Below, in pieces: positions 48,502 through 58,215 of a stretch of 64,000 nt of DNA. Under the pieces are notes generated by a model. The model searched no databases, was not told the DNA's origin, and saw nothing but the letters and a program-made list of their open reading frames with translations. Every line of letters begins with the position of its first letter. Within the stretch, counting starts at the first letter, position 1. This stretch comes from Helicobacter pylori Shi112 (lineage in GTDB: Bacteria > Campylobacterota > Campylobacteria > Campylobacterales > Helicobacteraceae), in the NCBI RefSeq assembly GCF_000277405.1, contig NC_017741.1:1302001-1366000 (forward strand). Direction: 5' to 3'. A program made the translations under genes and the position numbers.

Positions 48502-49740
48502 ATGCTATCTTTTATGAGCGCGTTTTATAAAAGGGGCGTTTCAATACGCCTTCTAAGCGCTTTTTTACTGCTTTTTAGTTTGGGTTTTGCTAAAGATTTA
48601 GAGATCCAATCTTTTGTGGCTAAATACCTTTCTAAAAATCAAAAAATACAAGCCTTACAAGAGCAAATTGACGCTTTAAGTTCTCAAGAAAAAGCCGTTA
48701 GCAAGTGGGATAACCCTATTTTGTATTTAGGCTATAACAACGCTAATGTGAGCGATTTTTTCAGGCTGGATAGCACCTTGATGCAAAACATGAGCGTGGG
48801 CTTGTCTCAAAAAGTGGATTTAAATGGTAAAAAACTCACGCAGTCTAAAATGATCCATTTAGAAAAGCAAAAAAAGATATTAGAGCTTAAAAAAACCAAG
48901 CAACAATTAGCGATTAATTTAATGATAAGCGGTATTGAAAATTATAAAAACCAACAAGAAATAGAGCTTTTAAAGACAGCGATTAAAAATTTAGAAAACA
49001 CCCTCTATCAAGCCAACCATTCTAGTTCGCCCAATTTAATAGCGATCGCCAAGCTAGAAATTTTAAAATCGCAATTAGAAATCAAAAAAAACAATTTAGA
49101 AGAAGCGCTATCTGGCAGCCATTATTCCATGGGTGAATTGACTTTTAAAGAAAACGAGCTTTTAAGCATTGCCCCTAAAAATTTTGAATTCAATAAGGAG
49201 CAAGAATTGCATAACATTAGCGCCACTAATTACGATATTGCGATCGCTAGGCTTGATGAAGAAAAATCGCAAAAAGACATCACTTTGGCTAAAAAAAGCT
49301 TTTTAGAAGATGTGAATGTTACCGGGGTGTATTATTTCCGCTCCAAACAATACTATAACTACGATATGTTTAGCGTCGCTTTGTCTATCCCCTTACCCAT
49401 TTACGGCAAGCAAGCCAAATTAGTGGAGCAAAAGAAAAAAGAAAGCTTGGTGTTTAAAAGCGAAGTGGAAAACACCAAAAACAAAACCCACCATCTGGCC
49501 CTAAAACTCCTTAAAAAATTAGAAACCTTGCAAAAAAACCTAGAATCGATCAATAAAATCATCAAGCAGAATGAAAAAATCGCGCAAATTTATGCGCTTG
49601 ATTTGAAATCTAATGGCGATTACAACGCTTATTACAACGCTTTTAATGACAAGATCACTATCCAAATCACCCAGCTTGAAACCTTAAGCGCTTTAAATAG
49701 CGCTTATTTGTCTTTACAAAACCTTAAAGGATTAGAATGA
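48502..49740 (+). CDS. crdB: Outer-membrane efflux protein CrdB
   Basis: 412-aa TolC/CzcC-like outer-membrane channel. A signal sequence (RLLSAFLLLFSLGFAKDLE) is followed by long coiled-coil helices (SKYLSKNQKIQALQEQIDAL, LEKQKKILELKKTKQQL) and beta parts (DFFRLDSTLMQNMSVGLSQ). It would form the outer pore for the czcBA pump. The stop overlaps the czcB start by 4 bases. Confidence 0.9.
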   Translation: MLSFMSAFYKRGVSIRLLSAFLLLFSLGFAKDLEIQSFVAKYLSKNQKIQALQEQIDALSSQEKAVSKWDNPILYLGYNNANVSDFFRLDSTLMQNMSVGLSQKVDLNGKKLTQSKMIHLEKQKKILELKKTKQQLAINLMISGIENYKNQQEIELLKTAIKNLENTLYQANHSSSPNLIAIAKLEILKSQLEIKKNNLEEALSGSHYSMGELTFKENELLSIAPKNFEFNKEQELHNISATNYDIAIARLDEEKSQKDITLAKKSFLEDVNVTGVYYFRSKQYYNYDMFSVALSIPLPIYGKQAKLVEQKKKESLVFKSEVENTKNKTHHLALKLLKKLETLQKNLESINKIIKQNEKIAQIYALDLKSNGDYNAYYNAFNDKITIQITQLETLSALNSAYLSLQNLKGLE

Positions 49741-50744
49741 AACGGATTTTATGGTTAGCCTTGATTTTATTTTTTAGCCCCTTATTCGCTAACGCTCAAA
49801 AAACTCAAGAAACTAAAGAAGTTAAAAGCCAAACCCGTTTCAATATTCCCACCACTAAGGTCATAGAAAAAGAATTTTCTCAAAGCCGGCGCTATTACGC
49901 GCTCCTACAGCCTAATGAAGCGCTGATTTTTTCTCAAACCCTGCGTTTTGATGGCTATGTGGAAAAGCTTTATGCGAATAAAACCTATACCCCCATTAAA
50001 AAGGGCGATAGGTTATTGAGCGTGTATTCCCCTGAACTAGTGAGCGCTCAAAGCGAATTGCTATCATCATTGAAATTCAACCAACAAGTGGGAGCGATTA
50101 AAGAAAAATTAAAACTATTAGGGCTAGAAAACTCCAGCATTGAAAGAATTATCAGCGCTCATAAAGTCCAAAATGAAATGACTATTTACTCTCACTTCAA
50201 CGGCGTTATTTTTAAAAAAAGCCCCAATCTCAATGAGGGGAGTTTCATTAAAAAAGGGCAAGAGTTGTTTCAAATCATAGATTTAAGCCAATTGTGGGCG
50301 CTTGTTAAAGTCAATCAAGAGGATTTAGAGTTTTTAAAAAACACGCATAAAGCGATCTTGTTTGTAGAAGGGGTTAAAGGCGGGCAAGAAATCACGCTTG
50401 AAAACATCAACCCTATCATAAACAAAGAAGATAAAATGCTAGAAGCGCGCTTCAATGTGCCTAATGCTAAACAGCTTTATTACCCTAACATGTTCGCTCA
50501 AGTAGAAATCTTTCAAAAACCACAAAAAATGAAGATCCTGCCTAAAGAAGCGGTTTTGATTAAAGGGGGGAAAGCTATCGTGTTTAAAAAAGATGATTTT
50601 GGCTTAAGCCCGTTAGAAATTAAAGCCGTTCGCTTGAGCGATGGGAGTTATGAAATTTTAGAGGGTTTAAAAGCGGGCGAAGAAGTCGCTAATAACGCTT
50701 TATTCGTGCTAGACGCTGACGCTCAAAACAATGGGGATTATTGA
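49737..50744 (+). CDS. czcB: Periplasmic adaptor (membrane fusion) protein of a metal efflux pump
   Basis: 335-aa adaptor with a signal peptide (KRILWLALILFFSPLFANA), a barrel/hairpin domain and lipoyl-like half motifs: YVEKLYANKTYTPIKKGDRL and FNGVIFKKSPNLNEGSFIKK. It ends one base before czcA. Links the inner-membrane RND pump CzcA to CrdB. Confidence 0.9.
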   Translation: MKRILWLALILFFSPLFANAQKTQETKEVKSQTRFNIPTTKVIEKEFSQSRRYYALLQPNEALIFSQTLRFDGYVEKLYANKTYTPIKKGDRLLSVYSPELVSAQSELLSSLKFNQQVGAIKEKLKLLGLENSSIERIISAHKVQNEMTIYSHFNGVIFKKSPNLNEGSFIKKGQELFQIIDLSQLWALVKVNQEDLEFLKNTHKAILFVEGVKGGQEITLENINPIINKEDKMLEARFNVPNAKQLYYPNMFAQVEIFQKPQKMKILPKEAVLIKGGKAIVFKKDDFGLSPLEIKAVRLSDGSYEILEGLKAGEEVANNALFVLDADAQNNGDY

Positions 50745-53700
50745 ATGATAGAAAAAATCATTGATTTAAGCGTTAAAAACAAACTCCTTACCACTTTAGT
50801 CACTCTGCTCATTTTTTTAGCCTCTTTGTGGGCGATAAAAAGCGTCCGTTTAGACGCTTTGCCGGATTTAAGCCCCGCTCAAGTGGTCGTGCAAATCACT
50901 TACCCCAATCAAAGCCCTAAAATCGTGCAAGAGCAGGTTACTTACCCATTAGTTTCTACTTTCATGAGTATCGCTAACATTGACACGGTCAGGGGGATTT
51001 CTAGCTATGAAAGCGGCCTGATTTACATCATTTTTAAAGACGGCGTCAATTTGTATTGGGCTAGAGATAGGGTTTTAGAGCAATTAAACAGAGCGCTCAA
51101 TCTGCCTAAGGACGCTAAAGTGGAAATAGGGAGCGATTCCACTTCTATTGGCTGGGCGTATCAATACGCTCTATCTAGCGATAGCAAGAATTTAAGCGAT
51201 TTGAAAGTCTTGCAAGATTTTTATTACCGCTATGCGCTTTTGGGGGTTGATGGGGTGAGTGAGGTCGCAAGCGTGGGGGGCTTTGTGAAGGATTATGAAG
51301 TAACGCTTCAAAACGATTCTTTGATCCGTTATAACTTGAGTTTAGAGCAAGTCGCTAACGCGATTAAAAATTCCAATAACGATACCGGTGGGGGCGTTAT
51401 TTTAGAAAACGGGTTTGAAAAAATTATAAGATCGCATGGCTATATCCAATCTTTGAAGGATTTAGAAGAAATTGTGGTTAAAAAAGAAGGGGCTATCCCT
51501 TTAAAAATCAAAGATATAGCCAGCGTTAGGCTAACGCCAAAACCACGCCGAGGGGCTGCCAACCTTAATGGCGATAAGGAAGTGGTGGGGGGGATTGTTA
51601 TGGTGCGCTATCACGCTGACACTTATAAGGTGCTTAAAGCCATTAAAGAAAAAATCGCCACCTTACAAGCGAGTAACCCTGATGTGAAAATCACTAGCGT
51701 GTATGACAGGAGCGAATTGATTGAAAAAGGCATTGACAACTTAATCCACACGCTCATAGAAGAAAGCGTGATTGTATTAGTTATTATTGCGATTTTTTTA
51801 CTGCATTTCAGGAGCGCTTTAGTGGTGATTATCACTCTGCCTTTAAGCGTGTGCATTAGTTTCTTGCTCATGCGTTATTTCAATATTGAAGCGAGCATTA
51901 TGAGTTTAGGGGGCATTGCGATCGCTATAGGGGCGATGGTGGATGCGGCTATTGTGATGGTAGAAAACGCGCACAAGCATCTGCAACACATTGATACAAA
52001 AGACAACGCTCAAAGGGTTAATGCCATCATGCAAGGGGTTAAGCATGTGGGAGGCGCGATATTTTTTGCTTTAATGATTATCGTGGTTTCTTTCTTGCCT
52101 ATTTTCGCGCTCACCGGTCAAGAAGAAAAGCTTTTTGCCCCTTTAGCTTACACCAAAACCTTTGCCATGCTAGTAGGAGCCTTGCTTTCTATCACCATGG
52201 TCCCTATTTTAATGGTATGGCTCATTAAAGGGCGGATTTTAGAAGAGTCTAAAAACCCTATTAACGCTTTCTTCATGAAAATTTATGGCGTAAGCTTGAA
52301 TGTTGTGCTTAAGTTCAGATACGCTTTTTTAATAGCGAGCGTTGTGGGTTTAGGGGGCTTGTATGTAGCGTATCAAAAACTCAACTGGGAATTTATCCCC
52401 CAAATCAATGAAGGGGTAGTGATGTATATGCCTGTAACCATTAATGGCGTGGGCATTGACACCGCTTTAGAATATTTGAAAAAAAGTAATAGCGCTATCA
52501 AGCGATTGGATTTTGTCAAACAAGTTTTTGGTAAAGTGGGGCGCGCTAACACCAGCACCGATGCTGCCGGTTTAGCCATGATAGAAACCTACATTGAATT
52601 AAAGCCGCAAAACGAATGGAAAGAAAAGCTCAGCTATAAAGAAGTTAGGGATAAATTAGAAAAAACCTTGCAATTAAAAGGCTTGACCAATTCATGGACT
52701 TACCCCATTCGTGGGAGAACGGACATGCTCTTAACCGGGATTAGAACGCCCCTAGGCATCAAGCTCTATGGTAATGACACGGATAAATTACAAGAATTAG
52801 CGATCCTTATGGAACAACAGCTCAAAACCCTAAAAGAGAGTTTGTCCGTCTTTGCGGAGCGATCCAATAATGGCTACTACATCACGCTGGATTTGAACGA
52901 TGAAAATCTGGCTCGTTATGGCATCAATAAAAACGCCGTGTTAGACACGATTAAATTCGCTTTGGGCGGAGCCACGCTCACTACCATGATTAAGGGCGTA
53001 GAAAATTACCCCATTTCTTTACGCTTAGAAGACACAGAAAGAAACACCATTGAAAGATTACAAAACCTCTACGTCAAAACCGCTTACAATTACATGCCCT
53101 TAAGGGAGTTAGCCCATGTCTATTACGACAACTCGCCGGCGGTGTTAAAGAGCGAAAAGGGCTTGAATGTGAATTTTATTTATATTGTGCCCCAAGCCAA
53201 TATCAGCTCTGATACCTACAGACAACTGGCTCAAAAAGCGCTAGAAAAAATCAAATTGCCCAGCGGGTATTATTATGAATTTAGCGGTGAGAGCCAGTAT
53301 TTAGAAGAAGCGTTTAAAACCTTACAATACATCGTGCCGGTGAGCGTGTTTATCATTTTTATTTTAATTGTCTTTGCTTTAAAGAATCTCACTAATTCCT
53401 TACTATGCTTTTTCACTCTGCCTTTTGCGTTTTTGGGGGGGTTAATTTTTATGAATATCATGGGCTTTAACATGAGCGTGGCGGCGTTAGTGGGCTTTTT
53501 AGCCCTTTTAGGGGTAGCGAGCGAAACGGCTATTGTGATGATTATTTATTTAGAAGACGCGTTTCAAAAATTCATCAAAACCCCTTTAAAAGAGCAAAAC
53601 AGTGCCGCTTTAAAAGAGGCCATCATGCATGGGGCGGTGCTTAGGGTAAGGCCCAAGCTTATGACCTTTTTTAGCATTCTAGCTTCACTCATTCCGATCA

Positions 53701-53858
53701 TGTATAGCCATGGCACAGGAAGTGAGATCATGAAATCCATCGCTGCGCCCATGCTAGGAGGCATGATAAGCAGCGTTGTTTTAACGCTTTTTATTATCCC
53801 TACGGCGTATTTTGTGATTAAAAACGCTAGGGTTAAAAGCAATCAAACATCATTTTAA
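50745..53858 (+). CDS. czcA: Heavy-metal RND efflux pump CzcA
   Basis: 1037-aa inner-membrane proton-driven pump with about 12 helices and two large periplasmic loops. AIAIGAMVDAAIVMVENAHK near residue 395 is the HME-RND signature with the charged residues for proton relay; RLDALPDLSPAQVVVQITYP is the first periplasmic signature. The best-studied role here is copper resistance with crdAB. It ends 3 bases from the convergent azlD. Confidence 0.95.
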   Translation: MIEKIIDLSVKNKLLTTLVTLLIFLASLWAIKSVRLDALPDLSPAQVVVQITYPNQSPKIVQEQVTYPLVSTFMSIANIDTVRGISSYESGLIYIIFKDGVNLYWARDRVLEQLNRALNLPKDAKVEIGSDSTSIGWAYQYALSSDSKNLSDLKVLQDFYYRYALLGVDGVSEVASVGGFVKDYEVTLQNDSLIRYNLSLEQVANAIKNSNNDTGGGVILENGFEKIIRSHGYIQSLKDLEEIVVKKEGAIPLKIKDIASVRLTPKPRRGAANLNGDKEVVGGIVMVRYHADTYKVLKAIKEKIATLQASNPDVKITSVYDRSELIEKGIDNLIHTLIEESVIVLVIIAIFLLHFRSALVVIITLPLSVCISFLLMRYFNIEASIMSLGGIAIAIGAMVDAAIVMVENAHKHLQHIDTKDNAQRVNAIMQGVKHVGGAIFFALMIIVVSFLPIFALTGQEEKLFAPLAYTKTFAMLVGALLSITMVPILMVWLIKGRILEESKNPINAFFMKIYGVSLNVVLKFRYAFLIASVVGLGGLYVAYQKLNWEFIPQINEGVVMYMPVTINGVGIDTALEYLKKSNSAIKRLDFVKQVFGKVGRANTSTDAAGLAMIETYIELKPQNEWKEKLSYKEVRDKLEKTLQLKGLTNSWTYPIRGRTDMLLTGIRTPLGIKLYGNDTDKLQELAILMEQQLKTLKESLSVFAERSNNGYYITLDLNDENLARYGINKNAVLDTIKFALGGATLTTMIKGVENYPISLRLEDTERNTIERLQNLYVKTAYNYMPLRELAHVYYDNSPAVLKSEKGLNVNFIYIVPQANISSDTYRQLAQKALEKIKLPSGYYYEFSGESQYLEEAFKTLQYIVPVSVFIIFILIVFALKNLTNSLLCFFTLPFAFLGGLIFMNIMGFNMSVAALVGFLALLGVASETAIVMIIYLEDAFQKFIKTPLKEQNSAALKEAIMHGAVLRVRPKLMTFFSILASLIPIMYSHGTGSEIMKSIAAPMLGGMISSVVLTLFIIPTAYFVIKNARVKSNQTSF

Positions 53859-53861
53859 GAA

Positions 53862-54203
53862 TTAAAAAAAAGCCTTTTCTAACGCATGGCTTTGGACTAA
53901 AACCATATAAAGAATGGTAGGGAGCGTGATACTTAAAACAAACACCTTAAAAATGCGGTGCAAAAGGATAACGGATAAAAAAGCGATGATTTCATTAATC
54001 CCATAAGGGGGTTTTAAAATTTGAATGTCTTTAAAACAATAAACCACGAGCATGCCTATCACTGAGCATGATAAAGCCCTACCCAAATAACGCACAAAGT
54101 CGTTGGGCGGGTTTTTAGCGTTAAACACCATAAAAGGCCAGATGCGCGTGAAATAAGTCGTTAATATGATGACTAAAATAATGAGTATAGAATGCATTAA
54201 CAT
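53862..54203 (-). CDS. azlD: Branched-chain amino acid transport protein AzlD-like
   Basis: 113-aa protein with four hydrophobic helices, the small partner of AzlC. RIWPFMVFNAKNPPNDFVRY and CSVIGMLVVYCFKD are family-like. AzlCD exports branched-chain amino acids or analogues in other bacteria. It overlaps the azlC stop by 7 bases. Confidence 0.85.
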   Translation of the reverse strand: MLMHSILIILVIILTTYFTRIWPFMVFNAKNPPNDFVRYLGRALSCSVIGMLVVYCFKDIQILKPPYGINEIIAFLSVILLHRIFKVFVLSITLPTILYMVLVQSHALEKAFF

Positions 54204-54883
54204 TCTAACTGCTTTCTAAACAAAATAAGAGCAAGCACCATTAAAACTAAAGCGATGAGCAAAAAGTATTCAGTCCCAAAGAGCGCTAAACAAACAACCG
54301 CAATAAAAATCCCAAGCCATGCGTTTTTGTGGTTTGTGTTTCGTTTGTATTGCTCCATAAACAGCACGATAAAAATCGCTGTCATCACAAATTCCATGCC
54401 TTGAGTGTCAAAAGAAAAATGCGTTCCCACCAACGAACCCACCAACGAGCCAAAAATCCAATAAGAGTGGTTGAGTAAGGAAATGCTAAAAATAAAGTCT
54501 TTTTCACTAACCCCCTCTTTAGGAGCGTATAAATTCAATAGAGCAAAGGTTTCATCCGTGAGCGCATGCGCTAAATAGGGCAAACGCCATTGGGTGTTTT
54601 TAAATCTGTCTAGCATAGAAAGCGCATAACAAGTCTGTCTCGCATTCACCAACAAGCTCACAATAACGACATTCATCAAGCTCGCTTGCGCGCTTAAAAG
54701 CGTGATCGCTACAAATTGCACCGCCCCAGCGTAGATGAATAACGACATGAACAAGGCCACTTTATAATCATAGCCATGCTGGTCTAAAAGCACCCCAAAA
54801 GTCATTCCCATAAGCAAATACCCTAAAAAGATAGAAATGGTATGAGGGAAAGCGTCTTTAAAGGCTTTTAGAAAATCATGCAT
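54197..54883 (-). CDS. azlC: Branched-chain amino acid transport protein AzlC-like
   Basis: 228-aa membrane protein with about six helices: GYLLMGMTFGVLLDQHGY, SLFIYAGAVQFVAITLL and VSLLVNARQTCYALSML are AzlC signatures. The ATG at 54883 follows AAAGG; the frame extends two codons upstream to a TTG. It lies 10 bases after dnaJ, so it may share its transcript. Confidence 0.87.
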   Translation of the reverse strand: MHDFLKAFKDAFPHTISIFLGYLLMGMTFGVLLDQHGYDYKVALFMSLFIYAGAVQFVAITLLSAQASLMNVVIVSLLVNARQTCYALSMLDRFKNTQWRLPYLAHALTDETFALLNLYAPKEGVSEKDFIFSISLLNHSYWIFGSLVGSLVGTHFSFDTQGMEFVMTAIFIVLFMEQYKRNTNHKNAWLGIFIAVVCLALFGTEYFLLIALVLMVLALILFRKQLEC

Positions 54884-54893
54884 CAACAACCTT

Positions 54894-56003
54894 TCATTTG
54901 AACCAGTCTTTAATTTTAGAAATACAAGTTTCTAAAACGCTTTTATGCGGCTCGCTCTCATAGCCAAAACTCGCATGCAACTTTTCCAATAACTCTTGCT
55001 GTTCTTTATTCAAACTTTTAGGGTAAATCACTTGCAATTCCACGATCAAACTCCCTCTATAAGAGCTTTCTGGGTGTTTCACGCCCTCGTTTCTAAACGC
55101 AAAAGTCTGCCTGTCTTTGGCGTTTCTAGGGATTTTTAATTCCAATTCGTCCCCTTTTAAAGACGGCACTTTAATCGTATGCCCTAAAGCGATAGTGGTG
55201 AAAAATACCGGCGCTTCAATGAACAAATCACAGCCTTCGCGCTTGAAATGCTCATCTTCTTTGACTCGCGCTTCTAAATACAAATCCCCTCTTTTTCCCT
55301 TCTCGTATTCATTGCCTTTATTTTTAAGCACCATGCGGTTTTGATCATCAATGCCCTCAGGGATCATCGCATCAATTTCTTCATCTTTAAGCATATAGGT
55401 TTTACCCTTACACGCTTGGCATGGGGTTTTAATGGTTTTGCCCTTGCCTTTACACGCCCCACAAGTTTGCGCAAAACTCATAAAACCTTGACGCATAAAC
55501 ACTTGCCCCTGCCCGTTGCATTGTTTGCAAGTTTCTAGGGCTTTGTCTTTAGCGCCCGTGCCATCGCAACTCTCACAAACGCTCTGGTATTGGACCTTAA
55601 TGGTTTTTTTACAGCCAAAAACCGCTTCTTTAAAACTCAATTCAATAATTTGCAAATAATCCGGCGCGATAGAGCTTTTTTGCCTTTTACTCCCTCTAGC
55701 GCCAAAGCCAAAAGCGTCTTCAAAAAACGAGCCTAAATCTTCAAAAAAATCAGAAAAATCGCTCTGGCTCGCGCCGGCTTGGTTTAAGCCTTTTTTACCA
55801 TACCTATCGTATAAGGCTCGTTTCTTTTCATCGCTTAACACCCCATAGGCTTCATTGATGAGCTTGAACTTTTCTTCGGCTTCTTTATCGCCGGCGTTTC
55901 TGTCTGGGTGGTATTTTAAAGCCAGCTTTCTGTAAGACTTTTTAATGGTCTCTTGGTTGCTGTGTTTTTCCACTTCTAAAATTTCATAATAACTCAATTC
56001 CAC
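54894..56003 (-). CDS. dnaJ: Chaperone protein DnaJ
   Basis: 369-aa DnaJ. J-domain 1-70 with the HPD motif ([20 protein letters not shown]), a Gly/Phe-rich linker, then a zinc-binding domain with four CxxCxGxG-type repeats ([36 protein letters not shown]), then C-terminal substrate domains. Partner of DnaK in protein folding. Confidence 0.97.
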   Translation of the reverse strand: MELSYYEILEVEKHSNQETIKKSYRKLALKYHPDRNAGDKEAEEKFKLINEAYGVLSDEKKRALYDRYGKKGLNQAGASQSDFSDFFEDLGSFFEDAFGFGARGSKRQKSSIAPDYLQIIELSFKEAVFGCKKTIKVQYQSVCESCDGTGAKDKALETCKQCNGQGQVFMRQGFMSFAQTCGACKGKGKTIKTPCQACKGKTYMLKDEEIDAMIPEGIDDQNRMVLKNKGNEYEKGKRGDLYLEARVKEDEHFKREGCDLFIEAPVFFTTIALGHTIKVPSLKGDELELKIPRNAKDRQTFAFRNEGVKHPESSYRGSLIVELQVIYPKSLNKEQQELLEKLHASFGYESEPHKSVLETCISKIKDWFK

Positions 56004-56127
56004 GATCGCTCCAAAAATGGCATCAAAACGCTTATTTTATCTTAAAAGCGGTGGGTTTGCGTGTTTTTATGCATGCCAAAACTTAGATAAAATAACACGA
56101 TGAAACTATAGTAATAAAGATAACCCC

Positions 56128-57258
56128 ATGAGATTTTTTTGCTTTTTCTTATTTTTTCTAACCTTTTCAAACGCACAGATAATGATGACTTTTGATTCTC
56201 AAACTAACGCCAAGCTCTCGCGCTCTAACGAACAGCTTTCAGACATGCTTTATAAACTCAATGAAAGTTTAAGAATCTATCAAAGCGTGCTTTCCAACAA
56301 CCAAGATCAGCTTAAAGAAATCAAAAAAGCTAACAGCACCCTAAATAGCCAGAGGCGTTTTTTTAACGCCAGCCAAATCCGCCTTATGGACACTGATGCG
56401 CTATTGAAACAAAGCGCTTTGGAATTAGAAAAATTACAAGCTTTAGAAAAACGCTTAAAAGAGAGGATGGAGCAAGAACGCTTAATAGAAGAATCCCAAA
56501 CGCTTTTTTTGCAAGAGCATTGCCCCTATTTGAGCGGCGTTAAGAATTTAGAAGAGGCTTCAAACGCTTTAGAAGTCCAAGAGCAAAACAACGCCCTTTT
56601 CTTACTCAAAGAGCCCAAACTCGCCCGTTTGCTCTCACGATTGGATTTGATGAGCGCTTTAAACGCCTTATGCGATCAAGTTTTAGAAAACCAAGCCCAT
56701 AACCAACAATCCCATAACAAAACCCTAGAATACAACGCTCTTAAAAACCATGATTTTCAAGCCTATAAAGCCATGCGTTTGAAAAAATTTAAAAACAAGC
56801 TTCAAAGCCAAATCCAAGCTAAAGAAGACGCCCTAAAAACCTTTTTACCCTTGGAAAAACGCCTAGAAACTTTAAAAACGCATTTTTTATGCGATAAAGA
56901 AAATCTAAAATCATGCGCTAAAGAATTGCGCCAACGCTACCAAAATGCCCTCATAGAGCGAGATAAAGAACTAAAAAACGCTAAAAATAATAAAGAAAAG
57001 CATGCTCTAATCTTAGCCAATTACGAGCATACGCTAAAAACCTTGAATGTAGAATTTTTAAGCGAATTGAGTGAGCAAATGGCGTTTTTGAATGAAACCA
57101 TGGCGTTAAACGCCAAAGTTTTAGCCCTTTTAGCCCAACAACAGACTAAAAAGCCCTTCAATGCGAGCGGTGGTTTGAGCGATGGGAAAGCCCTTATTAA
57201 AAATATCCGCTTAGATCCGCATGGATTCCCTAGCTTTGAAAATTTTAAGCGGGAGTAG
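56128..57258 (+). CDS. Exported coiled-coil protein (HP1333 type)
   Basis: 376-aa protein with a signal peptide (RFFCFFLFFLTFSNAQ, cleavage near residue 17) and long helical Glu/Lys/Gln-rich stretches, including LEKLQALEKRLKERMEQERL and RDKELKNAKNNKEKHALILA. Two or more cysteines are spread through it. No domain recognised. It has a divergent orientation to dnaJ with 124 bases between. A role in the periplasm or cell envelope is inferred only from the signal peptide and shape. Confidence 0.7.
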   Translation: MRFFCFFLFFLTFSNAQIMMTFDSQTNAKLSRSNEQLSDMLYKLNESLRIYQSVLSNNQDQLKEIKKANSTLNSQRRFFNASQIRLMDTDALLKQSALELEKLQALEKRLKERMEQERLIEESQTLFLQEHCPYLSGVKNLEEASNALEVQEQNNALFLLKEPKLARLLSRLDLMSALNALCDQVLENQAHNQQSHNKTLEYNALKNHDFQAYKAMRLKKFKNKLQSQIQAKEDALKTFLPLEKRLETLKTHFLCDKENLKSCAKELRQRYQNALIERDKELKNAKNNKEKHALILANYEHTLKTLNVEFLSELSEQMAFLNETMALNAKVLALLAQQQTKKPFNASGGLSDGKALIKNIRLDPHGFPSFENFKRE

Positions 57259-57294
57259 GACAATACTTGACAAGCAAAAACGATTAGAGTAAAA

Positions 57295-57465
57295 TAAGGG
57301 TATAACTTCTAGGAAGGATCTCTTTCTCTTTCATTAAGAGATCCCACGACCCTTGTGAACCTATAGAATACAAGTGCGAACCCTAGATATTCTTTATCCG
57401 TTTCTTGTCGCCCAATATTGAAAGGGTTGAAAGGAGCGGACTCTTATACTCATTAGGATTTTAGA
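57295..57465 (+). promoter_or_regulatory. Structured leader of the NYN-domain gene
   Basis: A TAAAAT box near 57291 could start a leader of about 165 bases. It contains a perfect 9-bp hairpin, GGATCTCTT (57316-57324) with AAGAGATCC (57336-57344), a smaller CTTGT/ACAAG stem (57352-57374) and AAGGAG (57431-57436). The region has no ORF of note. It could regulate translation, or be the RNA product of its own. Confidence 0.4.
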
Positions 57466-58155
57466 ATGTCAAAAAAAGTAGCTATACTTGTAGATGGAGA
57501 CTTTTTTATAAGATGTTACAAATCTCATCTTAAGAAGAAGTCTGATGACGAATATAAAGATCTTAACCCAAAAAAATTAGCACACAATATTCATACTTAT
57601 TGCCTAAGGCATATTAATAAAGAGAATGAAGAACTATACCGCATATTTTTTTACGATTGCAAGCCATTAGAGAAAAAGGTTCATTATCCACGCACTCAAA
57701 GAGATCTAGATCTATCCAAAAGCTCAACCTATAAAGAAAGGAAAGAGTTACACAAACACTTAATTTCCAAACCTTGCTTGGCGTTAAGGTTGGGGTATCT
57801 TGACGCAAACAACGCTAGATGGGTCATTCGTGATCAAAAAAAAGAAAAGAAACTTTTTAAGGGAAAAATATGTATAACAGATTTTACAGATGATGATTTT
57901 ATCTATCACGCAAAGCAAAAGGGCGTTGATATGAAGATAGGGCTTGATATAGCCACTTTAGCGTTGAAAAAATTAGTGCAGAAAATTGTTTTAATTTCTG
58001 GCGATAGCGATTTTGTCCCTGCTGCAAAACTTGCTCGAGTTGAAGGTATCATTTTCACTCTTGATCCTATGGGAAAACCTATTAGAGAAGATCTAAAAGA
58101 GCATATTGATTATTTGACCACCAGATTGTCACAATTTAAAAAACAACAACAATAA
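57466..58155 (+). CDS. NYN-domain putative ribonuclease (HP1334 type)
   Basis: 229-aa protein with the NYN/LabA-like PIN-fold pattern. The acidic catalytic candidates are ILVDGDFF (Asp10, Asp12), KGVDMKIGLDIATLAL near residue 155 and VLISGDSDFVPAAKLAR (Asp180, Asp182). It has a basic middle section and a Gln-rich end. NYN proteins cut or process RNA. The partner and target are unknown. AT-rich codons and lysine richness (KKKSDDEYKDLNPKK) differ somewhat from neighbouring core genes. It has an intrinsic terminator right after it. Confidence 0.8.
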   Translation: MSKKVAILVDGDFFIRCYKSHLKKKSDDEYKDLNPKKLAHNIHTYCLRHINKENEELYRIFFYDCKPLEKKVHYPRTQRDLDLSKSSTYKERKELHKHLISKPCLALRLGYLDANNARWVIRDQKKEKKLFKGKICITDFTDDDFIYHAKQKGVDMKIGLDIATLALKKLVQKIVLISGDSDFVPAAKLARVEGIIFTLDPMGKPIREDLKEHIDYLTTRLSQFKKQQQ

Positions 58156-58174
58156 CGCCCATTCAATAAAGCAT

Positions 58175-58210
58175 TAAGAGACTGCCAAAAGGCGTATCTC
58201 TTAGTTTTTT
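58175..58210 (+). terminator. Intrinsic terminator after the NYN gene
   Basis: TAAGAGA and TCTCTTA form a 7-bp stem with an inner GCC-AAAA-GGC hairpin, followed by GTTTTTT. It lies between the NYN gene and the convergent mnmA stop. Confidence 0.8.
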
Positions 58211-58215
58211 AATTT

